Below, piece after piece: positions 51,619 through 61,011 of a DNA stretch of 64,000 nucleotides. Below the pieces are notes generated by a model. It was not told the origin of the DNA. It did not search any database and was given only the letters and a program-made list of their open reading frames with translations. Positions within the stretch are counted from its first letter, which is position 1; the number at the start of each line of letters is the position of its first letter. A program made the translations under genes and the position numbers. Source of the stretch: Mucilaginibacter kameinonensis (GTDB lineage: Bacteria; Bacteroidota; Bacteroidia; Sphingobacteriales; Sphingobacteriaceae); NCBI RefSeq assembly GCF_003675385.1, contig NZ_RCWZ01000008.1, positions 97,965-161,964 on the forward strand. Reading direction: 5' to 3'.

Positions 51619-54420
51619 ATGAAAATCACATTTATTGGAGTACTCCTGCTTTGCCTGGGTTTTAATACCTCCTTTGCCCAAACCGGTTATAGTATTAAAG
51701 GAAAAGTGGCCGACACAGTAGCTAACACAAACCTTATTAACGCCAGCGTAAGCGTAATCACAGCCAAAGATTCTATCCTGCAAAAATTTACCCGCATTAA
51801 GGACGATGGTACATTTACCATCAACAATCTTAACAAAGGCAAGTTTATTTTGGTGGCTACCTATCCCGGGTATGCCGACTTTGTTGAACGTTTCGCTTTG
51901 GATTCGGCACACACTACTCACAATTTCGGTCGTATCAGCATGCTGCTTAAAGAAAGGCTTTTACAAGAAGTAATTGTAAAAGGCAAAGCCGCGGCTATCA
52001 AAATTAAGGGAGATACTACCGAGTTTAACCCGGCTGCTTACAATATCCAACCTAACTCAAAAGTCGAAGATTTACTGAAACAATTACCAGGTATCGAGGT
52101 AGACAAAGACGGTAAAATCACCGCGCAAGGCCAAACTGTAAAAAAAGTATTGGTTGACGGCGAGGAATTTTTTGGGGATGACCCTACCCTTGTTACCAAA
52201 AACCTTCGTGCCGATATGGTGGATAAGGTACAGCTTTATGATAAAAAAAGCGACCAGGCCGCATTTACCGGCATTGATGATGGCGTGAAAGATAAAACCA
52301 TTAACATTAAACTTAAAGAAGATAAAAAGAACGGCTACTTCGGCAAACTTGACGGCGGTATAGGCACCGATGGTTATTACCAGGGACAGGCCTTATTTAA
52401 CCGCTTTAAAGGCAAACAGAAGTTTTCGGTGTACGGCACGCTTGGCAATACCGGTAAAACAGGTTTAGGCTGGGAAGACAATAACAAGTACGGCGGCGGT
52501 GGCGGCATGGAGTTTGGCGACGACGGCGGCTTCTATATCTTCGGCGGTGGTGATGACCTTGATAGCTTCGATGGCAGGTACAATGGCGAAGGTAAACCTG
52601 TAGCCCGTACCGGTGGCGCACATTATGATACTAAATGGAATAATGATAAGGAATCGATAAACACCAACTATAAAATAGGTTCGCTTACTGTTGACGGTAC
52701 CAAGAACACCCAGCAGCAAAACAACTTCCCGGGTAACATATCAAATGTTAACAGCGACCAAAACAATCATAATTACATGTTTCGCCAAAAGCTGGATGTA
52801 AATTACCAGGTAAAGATCGATTCGATGCAGAACCTGAAGATTACCGCCGACGGAACATTAAAAAACAGTAATACCCGAAGCAATTTCGCTACACAAACCC
52901 GCCGTTTAGATGGCAGCCTGATCAACAGCAATGATCGTGAAAACAGCGCCAATGTTGATGGCAAAGTATTTAACGCGAATGCTTTCTACACCAAAAAATT
53001 CAAGAAAAAAAGCCGTACACTTTCGGTAAACTTCAGAACTGCTTATAACGAAAGTGACTCCAAAGGTTTCTTAAAGTCAAACACCCAATTCTATGATTCT
53101 GTTGGTACCTATGTAAACAAAGACACCATTGATCAGTACAAGGTAAATAAAACCAAAAGCACCAATATCAATACCAACATCACCTATACCGAACCATTGG
53201 CCAAGGATTTCACCCTTGCCCTGAGCTATGCCTTAGCGGTTAATAATGCCACCGCCGACAGGCGCACGTTTAACAAACCGGTTAGCTCGGCTGCTATTTA
53301 CACCGCTTTAGACAGCGTTTACAGCAGCGACTATAAACTCAACCAGCTTTCAAACCAGGGAGGCGCGGTATTTAATATGCAAAAGCAAAAATACTCGTTT
53401 AACTTTGGCACTAAGGTAGCCGGCGTAAAGTTTAAACAGGTTGATGAGTTTGGACGAATCGCTGACCTGGTGCGCAATTTTACTAACTGGTATCCGCAGG
53501 CTTCCTTCCAGTACAAGTTTTCCAAGCAATCAAGCATCCGTGTAAGCTATAATGGTAATACCACCCAACCTAATATCGATCAAATTCAGCCGGTGAGAAT
53601 AAACACCGACCCGCTGAATATACAGGAGGGTAACGCCGATTTAAAGCCGTCTTTCACCAACAGGTATAACATCAGCTATAACTCGTACAAGGTGATCAGT
53701 AATCAATATATCTGGATCAGCGGATCATACTCAACTACCAGCAACCCTATCGTTAGCAATGTTATGCGCGATACTACAACCGGTATCAGCACCTATAAAT
53801 CATCAAACCTAAAAAATAAATCGACAAACAATTTCTGGGTGAATACTTATTTTGAAAGGAAGATTCCGGGAATAGGAATTAATGCAGGCCTGGAGGTTTA
53901 TGCCAATGGTAATACCTATTACAATATGTCTAACGATGTACTGAACGAAACCAAATCATATAGCTATTCGGGCAGCGTCAGGCTATCTAAATATAAGGAA
54001 AAGAAGTATGACGCATGGGTATCAGCAGGGCCTACTTATACTATTAACTCGTCATCGCTTAACACCATCCTGAACAATAACGGTCGCGGCTTTAATGCCA
54101 ACGGAGGATTCAATATCTATCTGCCGGGGAAATTCCAGATTGGCTCGGACGGTAACTACACTTATAACGCGCCAACAAAATCATTCCCGCAGGATTTCAG
54201 GAGATTTTTGTGGAACGCGAACATTTCAAGAACATTCTTTAAAGATGCTTTAAAAGCCTCTGTTACGGGTAATGACCTGCTAAACCAAAATACCGGTTAT
54301 AACCGTACTGGATCGGCCAATGTACTTACCCAGGAGCGTTATACCACCATTAGGAGATACTTTATGTTTTCACTAACCTGGGATTTTAACAAAGTTGGCG
54401 GCGGAGCACCTAAAAAATAA
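51619..54420 (+). CDS. TonB-receptor-like outer-membrane protein with carboxypeptidase-like domain
   Basis: A 933-residue protein from the ATG at 51619 (MKITFIGVLLLCLGFNTSFAQ signal peptide). An Ig-like CarboxypepD_reg domain (YSIKGKVADTVANTNLINAS to about residue 110) is followed by a plug-like region (KVEDLLKQLPGIEVDKDGKI, VKKVLVDGEEFFGDDPTL) and a large barrel. A Gly/Asp-rich segment (YGGGGGMEFGDDGGFYIFGGG) at about 295-320 is odd. No SusD partner is present. The gene is coupled with a GLPGLI gene 6 bp downstream. It may bind or transport a peptide or metal complex; the ligand is unknown. Confidence 0.9.
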   Translation: MKITFIGVLLLCLGFNTSFAQTGYSIKGKVADTVANTNLINASVSVITAKDSILQKFTRIKDDGTFTINNLNKGKFILVATYPGYADFVERFALDSAHTTHNFGRISMLLKERLLQEVIVKGKAAAIKIKGDTTEFNPAAYNIQPNSKVEDLLKQLPGIEVDKDGKITAQGQTVKKVLVDGEEFFGDDPTLVTKNLRADMVDKVQLYDKKSDQAAFTGIDDGVKDKTINIKLKEDKKNGYFGKLDGGIGTDGYYQGQALFNRFKGKQKFSVYGTLGNTGKTGLGWEDNNKYGGGGGMEFGDDGGFYIFGGGDDLDSFDGRYNGEGKPVARTGGAHYDTKWNNDKESINTNYKIGSLTVDGTKNTQQQNNFPGNISNVNSDQNNHNYMFRQKLDVNYQVKIDSMQNLKITADGTLKNSNTRSNFATQTRRLDGSLINSNDRENSANVDGKVFNANAFYTKKFKKKSRTLSVNFRTAYNESDSKGFLKSNTQFYDSVGTYVNKDTIDQYKVNKTKSTNINTNITYTEPLAKDFTLALSYALAVNNATADRRTFNKPVSSAAIYTALDSVYSSDYKLNQLSNQGGAVFNMQKQKYSFNFGTKVAGVKFKQVDEFGRIADLVRNFTNWYPQASFQYKFSKQSSIRVSYNGNTTQPNIDQIQPVRINTDPLNIQEGNADLKPSFTNRYNISYNSYKVISNQYIWISGSYSTTSNPIVSNVMRDTTTGISTYKSSNLKNKSTNNFWVNTYFERKIPGIGINAGLEVYANGNTYYNMSNDVLNETKSYSYSGSVRLSKYKEKKYDAWVSAGPTYTINSSSLNTILNNNGRGFNANGGFNIYLPGKFQIGSDGNYTYNAPTKSFPQDFRRFLWNANISRTFFKDALKASVTGNDLLNQNTGYNRTGSANVLTQERYTTIRRYFMFSLTWDFNKVGGGAPKK

Positions 54421-54426
54421 CCTATC

Positions 54427-55206
54427 ATGAAAAAGATTTTAACCTTAACAACCATACTATTATTAAGCGCAAGCCTGCTGCGGGCACAGGGCAATAAGCA
54501 CTTCACTTTTCACGGTACCATTGAATATGATAAATCATCAAACATGTGGGCCATGCTACAAAAACTGATCAATAAGGATAATGAAAGTTGGTACCAACCC
54601 ATGTTTGATCAATACAAGAAAAACAAACCACAGTTTAAGGTTTTGAAAAGCACCTTAAAATTTGGCAATAATCAAACGTTGTTTACCCCTATAGAGCCGG
54701 AATACACGCCCAACAATTTTGGCGATGAGCTGCCAATGGCCGTGCAGAATAATACCATATTCACCGACTATAATACAGGAATAAGCACCAGCCAAAAAAA
54801 GGTATTTGAAGAAACTTTCCTGGTAAAGGATACCACAAGGCATATTAAATGGAAACTTACCGGCGAAAGCCGGGAGATTGCAGGCTATAACTGCCGCCGG
54901 GCAAACGGGCTCATACTTGATTCTATTTATGTAGTAGCTTTTTATACCGATGAAATCCCTGTTTCCGGCGGGCCGGAATCATTTAATGGTTTACCCGGCA
55001 TGATATTAGGCGTAGCCTTACCGCATGAAAACATTACCTGGTTTGCCACCAAAGTTACCGAACAACCGGTAGACGAAAAATCGCTCATGGCACCCAAAAA
55101 AGGGAAAGCTGGAAATAATAAAAGCTTTCTTACTGTACTGCAAAACGCCATGAAAGACTGGGGCGAAACTTATGCGAAGCAGTATTTAAAAGGGTTTTCG
55201 TTGTAG
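54427..55206 (+). CDS. GLPGLI-family exported protein
   Basis: A 259-residue protein with a signal peptide (MKKILTLTTILLLSASLLRAQ). It has the family-defining motif near residues 190-197, here FNGLPGMILGVAL, preceded by the conserved WKLTGESREIAGYNCRRANG. GLPGLI proteins are Bacteroidota-specific and usually sit beside outer-membrane receptors, as here. Their biochemical role is not established, although a link to metal uptake has been suggested for some. It ends in a convergent region with the SDR gene. Confidence 0.9.
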   Translation: MKKILTLTTILLLSASLLRAQGNKHFTFHGTIEYDKSSNMWAMLQKLINKDNESWYQPMFDQYKKNKPQFKVLKSTLKFGNNQTLFTPIEPEYTPNNFGDELPMAVQNNTIFTDYNTGISTSQKKVFEETFLVKDTTRHIKWKLTGESREIAGYNCRRANGLILDSIYVVAFYTDEIPVSGGPESFNGLPGMILGVALPHENITWFATKVTEQPVDEKSLMAPKKGKAGNNKSFLTVLQNAMKDWGETYAKQYLKGFSL

Positions 55207-55221
55207 GAAATTGCAGAAATC

Positions 55222-55254
55222 AGACTTACGAAGTTTTAAAAACTTCGTAAGTCT
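55222..55254. repeat. 33 bp near-perfect palindrome
   Basis: AGACTTACGAAGTTTT (55222-55237) and its exact complement (55239-55254) share a 1 nt centre. It lies 15 bp after the GLPGLI stop, next to the two-hairpin repeat. There is no T-run after it. Confidence 0.8.
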
Positions 55255-55265
55255 TCTAAATCATA

Positions 55266-55336
55266 CCCGGCGTTCGTGTCCTCACGGACGCTTTTTTTTA
55301 TAAACAAGTTGACCGTGAGGACACGGTCAACGGGGG
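55266..55336 (+). repeat. Two-hairpin repeat, copy B (plus orientation)
   Basis: Hairpin 1 GCGTTCGTG-TCCT-CACGGACGC followed by T8, then hairpin 2 GTTGACCGTG-AGGA-CACGGTCAAC and G5. It matches copy A at 40868-40938 in layout and most bases, with compensating changes inside the stems. It lies between convergent GLPGLI and SDR genes; hairpin 1 plus T8 terminates the GLPGLI transcript. Confidence 0.85.
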
Positions 55337-55361
55337 ATCAATTCGATGATTATTTAATTCC

Positions 55362-56150
55362 TTACGCGTTAGCCAGCGCCCTATCTAAATGCACATAACC
55401 GCCATCAACATAAATTAACTGACCGGTAGTATGGCTTGATGCCGGCGATAATAAAAACGCTACGGTATTGGCAATTTCTTCGGCAGTGGTCATACGGTTA
55501 CCCAACGGAATTTTTGATTCAATCTCTTTTAACTTAGCTTCCGGATCGGGCAGGGTTTTAATCCAGTTAGCATATAGCGGCGTCCAGCATTCGGCTACTA
55601 CCAGCGCGTTTACGCGGATACCATATTTTAAAAGCTCTACAGCCCATTCGCGTGTAAGCGCGTTACGCCCACCGTTTGATGCTGCATAACCCGAAGTATT
55701 ACCCTGACCGGTATCAGCAGTTTTTGAAGTAATGTTCAGGATAGCGCCCTTTGATTTTTTTAGTTCGGGCAGGGCATGGTGTGCCATCAGGTAATAATGC
55801 ACCACGTTTTTATGTAACGATGCCATGAACCCTTCGTAATCGCCGCTTTCCAAACCAACACCATCGTTTACACCCGCATTGTTCACCAAACCGTCAATAC
55901 GGCCAAATTTGGCTACAACCTCTTTTACCGCTTTTTCGCAAGCGCTGGGTTCTGTCAACTCTGCAACAACCTGGTGGGCTTTGTGCCCTGCCGCTTTAAC
56001 AGCTTCAACTGTTTTCAAGTTATCAGCCTCGTTACGACCTAAAACAACAGGAATAGCACCTTCAGCTGCCAACACCTTCACTATGCCCTCGCCTATGCCT
56101 TTGGCGCCGCCGGTAACTATAATTACCTTATCTGTAAGTTGTAAATTCAT
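55362..56150 (-). CDS. SDR-family sugar dehydrogenase-like protein
   Basis: A 262-residue short-chain dehydrogenase-like protein, last gene of the sugar operon. The Rossmann motif TGGAKGIGEGI (13-23), NNAGV (90-94), the catalytic Ser region NITSKTA (Ser142) and Tyr155 are present. The Lys of the YxxxK motif is replaced: the sequence is YAASNGG with Asn159. By context it would oxidise L-fucose, D-arabinose or a keto-acid of that pathway with NAD(P). Either the subfamily tolerates Asn or the enzyme is altered. FucP-like transporter and FAH genes are upstream in the operon. Confidence 0.85.
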   Translation of the reverse strand: MNLQLTDKVIIVTGGAKGIGEGIVKVLAAEGAIPVVLGRNEADNLKTVEAVKAAGHKAHQVVAELTEPSACEKAVKEVVAKFGRIDGLVNNAGVNDGVGLESGDYEGFMASLHKNVVHYYLMAHHALPELKKSKGAILNITSKTADTGQGNTSGYAASNGGRNALTREWAVELLKYGIRVNALVVAECWTPLYANWIKTLPDPEAKLKEIESKIPLGNRMTTAEEIANTVAFLLSPASSHTTGQLIYVDGGYVHLDRALANA

Positions 56151-56169
56151 TTTATTTATGATAGATATA

Positions 56170-57447
56170 TTAATGAGCTGTAACCATCTCCACTTTTTTT
56201 ACTTTAAGGTTTATTATCGCAAAATAACCTATGTACACAAAGCAAACCACAGGTACCAAATAAGATGTTTGAATGTTGGTTAAATCAGAAATACGACCCA
56301 TAATTGGCGGGAAGATAGCGCCACCAACAATCCCCATGATCACCAGTGATGAACCTAATTTGGTTTTAGCACCAAGGCCGCGGATACTAAGCGAGAATAT
56401 AGTAGGGAACATGATGGACATAAAGAAGAACACGCCCATTAAAGCGTATACCGCCAAAGCACCGTGTACAGATACGGCCACAAACAATAATGCAACATTG
56501 ATAATTGCATAAGTGATCAACAGCTTAACCGGGTTAATAATCAGCATAAGTGCTGTGCCTAATAAACGACCAATCATAAAGCTCAGCAAAGCCATCGATA
56601 AATAGAAAGATGCCGGTTTTTCAGCAAAACCTGCTACCTTTTCTGAAAAGCGGATAAAAAAGCTGCTGATACATGATTGTGCACCTACGTAAAAAAATTC
56701 TCCCAATACACCCTGCATCAATTGTTTTTCTTTCAACAGTTCACCAATCCTGGTCATCAGCGAACGCTTATCGTCCTCCAACTCATGGCTTGTTTCTTCA
56801 ACAATTGGCGGGAAAGTGGTTTTATAGATCAAGAATGCAACCACCAATACAACTATACCTATTATTATAAAAGGTAGCTGTACAGATGATGCTTCTTTAT
56901 TTAAGTAATTGTTCAATTCTGTTGCCGACATGCTTTTTGTTTCGGCTTCAGTTAAATTTTTGCCCGACAATATGAACAAACCGCCCAGGTAAGGAGCAAG
57001 CGTTGCGGCCAGTCCGTTAAATGATTGCGAAAAGTTGATACGGGTTGTCGCTCCGGCTGGATCACCCAATACAGTAATGTATGGGTTTGCAGCTGTTTCT
57101 AAAAAAGCCGCACCCGAAAATACCACGAACAATGCACCGAGGAAAAATGCGTAGTTGCGTACAGCGGCGGCCGGATAAAACAAAAATGCGCCGGTGGCAA
57201 ACAGCACAAGACCTAAAAGGATCCCGCCTTTATAGCCGTATTTCTTCATAAACTGTGCTGCAGGAATTGGCAACAGAAAATAAGCAATATAAGATGCCGA
57301 ATCGATTAGTGACGATTGAAAATCATTAAGCTGACAGGCTTTTTTTAAGTGTGGAATAAGTATCGGATTAAGATTGAGTGCAAATCCCCAGATAAAGAAC
57401 AGGGAGGTAATTAATGCTACTGCGAACAGGGCTTTGTTTTTTGACAT
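56170..57447 (-). CDS. Sugar MFS transporter, FucP type
   Basis: A 425-residue major facilitator with 12 predicted TM helices. It is of the FHS/FucP group (L-fucose, D-arabinose, galactose or glucose/H+ symport). Landmarks are TSLFFIWGFALNLNPILIPHLKK at TM1, FLETAANPYITVLGDP in TM4-5 and VGAQSCISSFFIRFSE in TM7. The N-L-N after WGFA stands where E. coli FucP has a substrate Asp (D46). It is the fourth of five genes; the mutarotase-like lipoprotein gene is 33 bp upstream. Confidence 0.9.
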   Translation of the reverse strand: MSKNKALFAVALITSLFFIWGFALNLNPILIPHLKKACQLNDFQSSLIDSASYIAYFLLPIPAAQFMKKYGYKGGILLGLVLFATGAFLFYPAAAVRNYAFFLGALFVVFSGAAFLETAANPYITVLGDPAGATTRINFSQSFNGLAATLAPYLGGLFILSGKNLTEAETKSMSATELNNYLNKEASSVQLPFIIIGIVVLVVAFLIYKTTFPPIVEETSHELEDDKRSLMTRIGELLKEKQLMQGVLGEFFYVGAQSCISSFFIRFSEKVAGFAEKPASFYLSMALLSFMIGRLLGTALMLIINPVKLLITYAIINVALLFVAVSVHGALAVYALMGVFFFMSIMFPTIFSLSIRGLGAKTKLGSSLVIMGIVGGAIFPPIMGRISDLTNIQTSYLVPVVCFVYIGYFAIINLKVKKVEMVTAH

Positions 57448-57480
57448 TGAGTATTTATTGGTTGGTTATATATTGATCTG

Positions 57481-58698
57481 TTATTTAAATGCTGCCGAGA
57501 TGTCATCTAAGGAAATCCCCAGCGTTTTTAATGCTATTTTATTTAATGCGGCTTTATCACCTGTAAAATGGAATACGCTGTGTTTATGTATTAGCTTTTC
57601 GCCCGGTTTCAGGAAAGCGGCAGGTGATACACTTTCTATTTCGTAAAACGGCCCCATTTGTTTACCATCAGCCAGTGGGCCATCGTTATAGGCATTTACC
57701 GCGTCGCCACTGTAAGGTGCGGTATCCGTCTTCCACTCCTGGTTTAAGTACGATGCAGTGCTATCCACATCAAACATAGTTATTGTTAAAACATCATTCT
57801 CCGCATCGTAGCTACCGGCCATATTTTTTGCCCGATGAGGTGGAATACCCAGCTTGCCCCGGCTTTTGCCATCAGCCTTAAACAATAGTATTCCGTTTTT
57901 ATACGTGATCCTGTCTTTCGGAATCTCACCGAAATAATTGGTTGTAGCAACTTTACCCGCAGCATTTTCATCGTACGGAACTACGATCACCACTTTTGGC
58001 GAAGGGGTAAACATATCTAAATTCCACAAACAAGGTGCACCTGTTGTTTTGTCCCAGGCTTTATCCCCTGCATTAATGATGGAATTTACAGTGTTAAAGC
58101 CAACCGATTTTACAGATGTATCGGCATCAATACCTAATAGCTGCTGTATTGCTTTGGGCTCCACGATCTCAACATCCCGCTCCAGCTTTATTGATAATTC
58201 GGTACCGGCGTAATTTTGCAGATGTGTGCTTTTGCTCATCGATACCTTTTTATCCGAAGATGAAATAAGCTCCCAGCTTTCATTATCAACAGCAGCAGGT
58301 GTATGCCAGTTGTCGAATTCCATTTTGGTGCCCGGCTTAAAAAACAGCGAAAACAGCCCTCCTTCCGGCCCGAGCCACAGACGGTCTTCTCCACCAAAAG
58401 CATTCATGTGCAGATCGGGCTGCTTCAGGTCGAACGTTTCATACTTGATCCAGCCAAAACTTTTCCCATTTAAACCGTCAGCAGTCGAAGTAAAAACCTT
58501 TGCCTGATATTTAGGCGAGACAATAACCTGCCCCAAACCACTATTATCTTTTAAAACGATAACACTATCCTTGGCCTTTAAAAAATCAAGATCAGATCCA
58601 AAAGTTCCTTTCATAGGTAGTTGAGGGTTGCGCATAGTACATGCAGCCAAACCGCCGAGCAGCAAAACTAATGATGACTTTTTTAAAAGCTGCACCAT
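57481..58698 (-). CDS. DUF6786-like lipoprotein
   Basis: A 405-residue lipoprotein (signal peptide with lipobox LGGLAAC, Cys20). The mature part is beta-rich and resembles the galactose-mutarotase-like fold of DUF6786 proteins, for example MNAFGGEDRLWLGPEGGLFSLFF and ELSIKLERDVEI. It is probably periplasmic or surface-exposed and could act on or bind the sugar released by the upstream glycosidase. No catalytic residues can be named. It is 5 bp downstream of the FAH-family gene. Confidence 0.78.
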   Translation of the reverse strand: MVQLLKKSSLVLLLGGLAACTMRNPQLPMKGTFGSDLDFLKAKDSVIVLKDNSGLGQVIVSPKYQAKVFTSTADGLNGKSFGWIKYETFDLKQPDLHMNAFGGEDRLWLGPEGGLFSLFFKPGTKMEFDNWHTPAAVDNESWELISSSDKKVSMSKSTHLQNYAGTELSIKLERDVEIVEPKAIQQLLGIDADTSVKSVGFNTVNSIINAGDKAWDKTTGAPCLWNLDMFTPSPKVVIVVPYDENAAGKVATTNYFGEIPKDRITYKNGILLFKADGKSRGKLGIPPHRAKNMAGSYDAENDVLTITMFDVDSTASYLNQEWKTDTAPYSGDAVNAYNDGPLADGKQMGPFYEIESVSPAAFLKPGEKLIHKHSVFHFTGDKAALNKIALKTLGISLDDISAAFK

Positions 58699-58703
58699 AC
58701 CGC

Positions 58704-59555
58704 TTATTTATGTTTAGGGTTTAAACCAATCACATTTACCATTGTGCCTATGTGGTCAATGCTGATCTCTACCACATCACCGGCCTGTAAAGTAAAGCTT
58801 GGCGGTGGTACCAGGCAGGTGCCTGTCATTAAAAAGCATCCGTAAGGAAAATCACATTCACTGTATAAATAGCCGGTAAGCTCAGTAAATGAACGCTTAA
58901 TACGAGATACCGTGGTTTCATCTTCAAAAACAAGCTCACCAGCACGCCTGATGTTCATACTGATCACGGTTTCACCAGGAATAGGAGATGAAGTAACATA
59001 TAAACAAGGCCCAAGAGCCGCACTTTTTTCGTATACTTTGGCTTGCGGCAAGTACAAGGCATTTTCGCCCTCAATACTCCGCGAACTCATATCATTGCCA
59101 ATGGTGTATCCCTGAATATTGCCATTACTGTTTACAAACAGCGTAAGCTCAGGTTCAGGTACATTCCATTCCGAATCTTTGCGGATATAAACTTCGCCAT
59201 TATGACCGGATACCCGATGTGCAAGCGCTTTGAAAAATAGCTCGGGCCGGGGCGCGTCATAAACCTTATCATACAAACTTGCACCTGTTTCTGATTCTTC
59301 CATCCGCGCATCACGACTGCGTAAATAAGTGACACCGGCCGCCCATACTTCCTGGCTGCCTATCGGCGGTAATATGTTGCCATTTAAATGTTCGGCCTCT
59401 ACTTCGGTACTTAAAGCTGTAGTATCGGTAGTAACCGATACCAGGTAAGCGGCCAAATCATCGCGATTGATCAGTTTGTCCCATTCATCATCAATAATGT
59501 ATGATGAACCGTTATGTTGCAGTAAGCTGCCTTTTGCCAGTTTATATAATTTCAT
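58704..59555 (-). CDS. Fumarylacetoacetate hydrolase-family protein
   Basis: A 283-residue FAH-fold enzyme. The metal-binding acids are visible in WNVPEPELTLFVNSNG (Glu-x-Glu) and IGNDMSSRSIEGEN (Asp). The C-terminal lid MTGTCLVPPPSFTLQAGDVVEI is typical. In sugar operons such enzymes are 2,4-diketo-3-deoxy-fuconate hydrolases or 2-keto-3-deoxy sugar-acid dehydratases/hydrolases. The neighbouring FucP and SDR support that role here. The start overlaps the stop of the GH172 gene (TGATG). Confidence 0.88.
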   Translation of the reverse strand: MKLYKLAKGSLLQHNGSSYIIDDEWDKLINRDDLAAYLVSVTTDTTALSTEVEAEHLNGNILPPIGSQEVWAAGVTYLRSRDARMEESETGASLYDKVYDAPRPELFFKALAHRVSGHNGEVYIRKDSEWNVPEPELTLFVNSNGNIQGYTIGNDMSSRSIEGENALYLPQAKVYEKSAALGPCLYVTSSPIPGETVISMNIRRAGELVFEDETTVSRIKRSFTELTGYLYSECDFPYGCFLMTGTCLVPPPSFTLQAGDVVEISIDHIGTMVNVIGLNPKHK

Positions 59556-60727
59556 CAGTTTACTTCCAATTCGTCTTTTGAGGGAAATTTAGGGAAAGGG
59601 CCATGCTCACCGGTTTGATACCAAAACACGGTCGAGGCTATATCATCCTGCAAAGGCATATAACGGCCATCATGCCGCCAGCCTAACGCCTGTATGGTAA
59701 CTTTCAAACTTTTTTCAAAGCGGATAGGGTCAACAATATGCCAGCGGTACAAGCCGAAACGTTGAGCTATATTATAGTGCCCATCGCCCCGAATCACCTG
59801 TGGCAAACCGCTGTAAGGGCTGCAAAACTCGGTGTATTCGGTACCCGGCTTTTCCTTACCGTCGGCATCTCTATGGCGGGTGTCGAAATCGTACGATCCG
59901 CAAAAATAATCCTCAGTACCTGTACCATTTATGGTAGGAAATTTAGTGTCACCATCCATAAAAAACTTGATCTCACCTTCGCCCCACCAGCCATTTTTAT
60001 TTGAGCCGTAGGCGATATAAGTACCTACGTACTGTCCTTTTCCTTTAATGCTATCTACTAAAACAAAATCCTTTTTATAAGGCAATGGATTTACGCGACG
60101 AAACTGTGCATGGAAATAACCTGCATCTTCAGGTACATCGGTCAGCGTATAATCAACCTGGTAATAGAGCACCATATCCTCATCATCGATGTTTTCCATG
60201 GTGATACGGCATTTTTTACGGAACGGCATAGGCCAATAGCAATTAAAGGCACTGCCCGGGTTTACGGCCACTGCCAATGAAGTTACCGGCGCATATTTAC
60301 CCCAGCCCATACAAAAAAAATCGCCTACCGGCACCTCAACCGATGGGGTAGTTTCGTCATCCCAATAAAAACGGATAATGGAATAGCGCCAGTTACCGGT
60401 AGGTGTCATCCAGATATGCTGAATTGCTCCCGAACCATTAATTTCGGCAACAGTAAATGTTGTATGTTTTTTGATGATAACGCTTGGACTTACTTTCCAG
60501 GTTTGGCCCAAATCGCGCGAGGCATTGGCGCCGGTTCCGGTTGTAGCCATGCCGCCTTTACCTTTTTCACCCGTAAAATTTTCCGGACTGATAGATCTTG
60601 TTTTGGCATCAGACGTACGGTAAAGATTCCCGAGCCCAACGTCAAGCCCATTAAATTTTTGTTGCGCGTTAGCAAATGAAGCCACAATAACACACAGGCA
60701 GATCGTTAAAAAATAATTTTTCACCAT
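59555..60727 (-). CDS. DUF2961 protein, glycoside hydrolase family 172
   Basis: A 390-residue exported protein from the ATG at 60727 (MVKNYFLTICLCVIVASFANAQ). The family-defining segments are IQHIWMTPTGNWRYSIIRFYWD, GWWGEGEIKFFMDGD and GTGTEDYFCGSYDF. The last holds an acidic residue thought to be catalytic in GH172. Known members act on difructose dianhydride or D-arabinofuranosides. D-arabinose resembles L-fucose and is carried by FucP, so D-arabinofuranose release is a reasonable guess. It is the first gene of the five-gene operon. Confidence 0.88.
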   Translation of the reverse strand: MVKNYFLTICLCVIVASFANAQQKFNGLDVGLGNLYRTSDAKTRSISPENFTGEKGKGGMATTGTGANASRDLGQTWKVSPSVIIKKHTTFTVAEINGSGAIQHIWMTPTGNWRYSIIRFYWDDETTPSVEVPVGDFFCMGWGKYAPVTSLAVAVNPGSAFNCYWPMPFRKKCRITMENIDDEDMVLYYQVDYTLTDVPEDAGYFHAQFRRVNPLPYKKDFVLVDSIKGKGQYVGTYIAYGSNKNGWWGEGEIKFFMDGDTKFPTINGTGTEDYFCGSYDFDTRHRDADGKEKPGTEYTEFCSPYSGLPQVIRGDGHYNIAQRFGLYRWHIVDPIRFEKSLKVTIQALGWRHDGRYMPLQDDIASTVFWYQTGEHGPFPKFPSKDELEVN

Positions 60728-61011
60728 AAAATTTATCTTTAAAATCAATTAACGCAGTAATTGGTAATGCGTTCCAGGTTTATTTGTTTATGCTTCAGGC
60801 CTCGTTTAAAAAGCCATTCACAATCATATTGATAATTTTTCGCTATCCATACCGCTTTATAAGCATAACATGCGCATATTTTGGCATGGCTTGTTTGGCG
60901 GTTGATAAAGCTAATTTAAAATTTATTAAATACATGCCCCATCCTGTAAAAAACCGGATAGATTAATTGGTCAATCTTCGGTAATGAGCCAAATAAAACA
61001 CATTTTTGCAT

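Noticed and set aside
60784..60966. 60-codon plus-strand frame upstream of the Crp gene
   Set aside because: Mixed hydrophobic and basic residues without a coherent TM or domain; lies in an AT-rich promoter gap.
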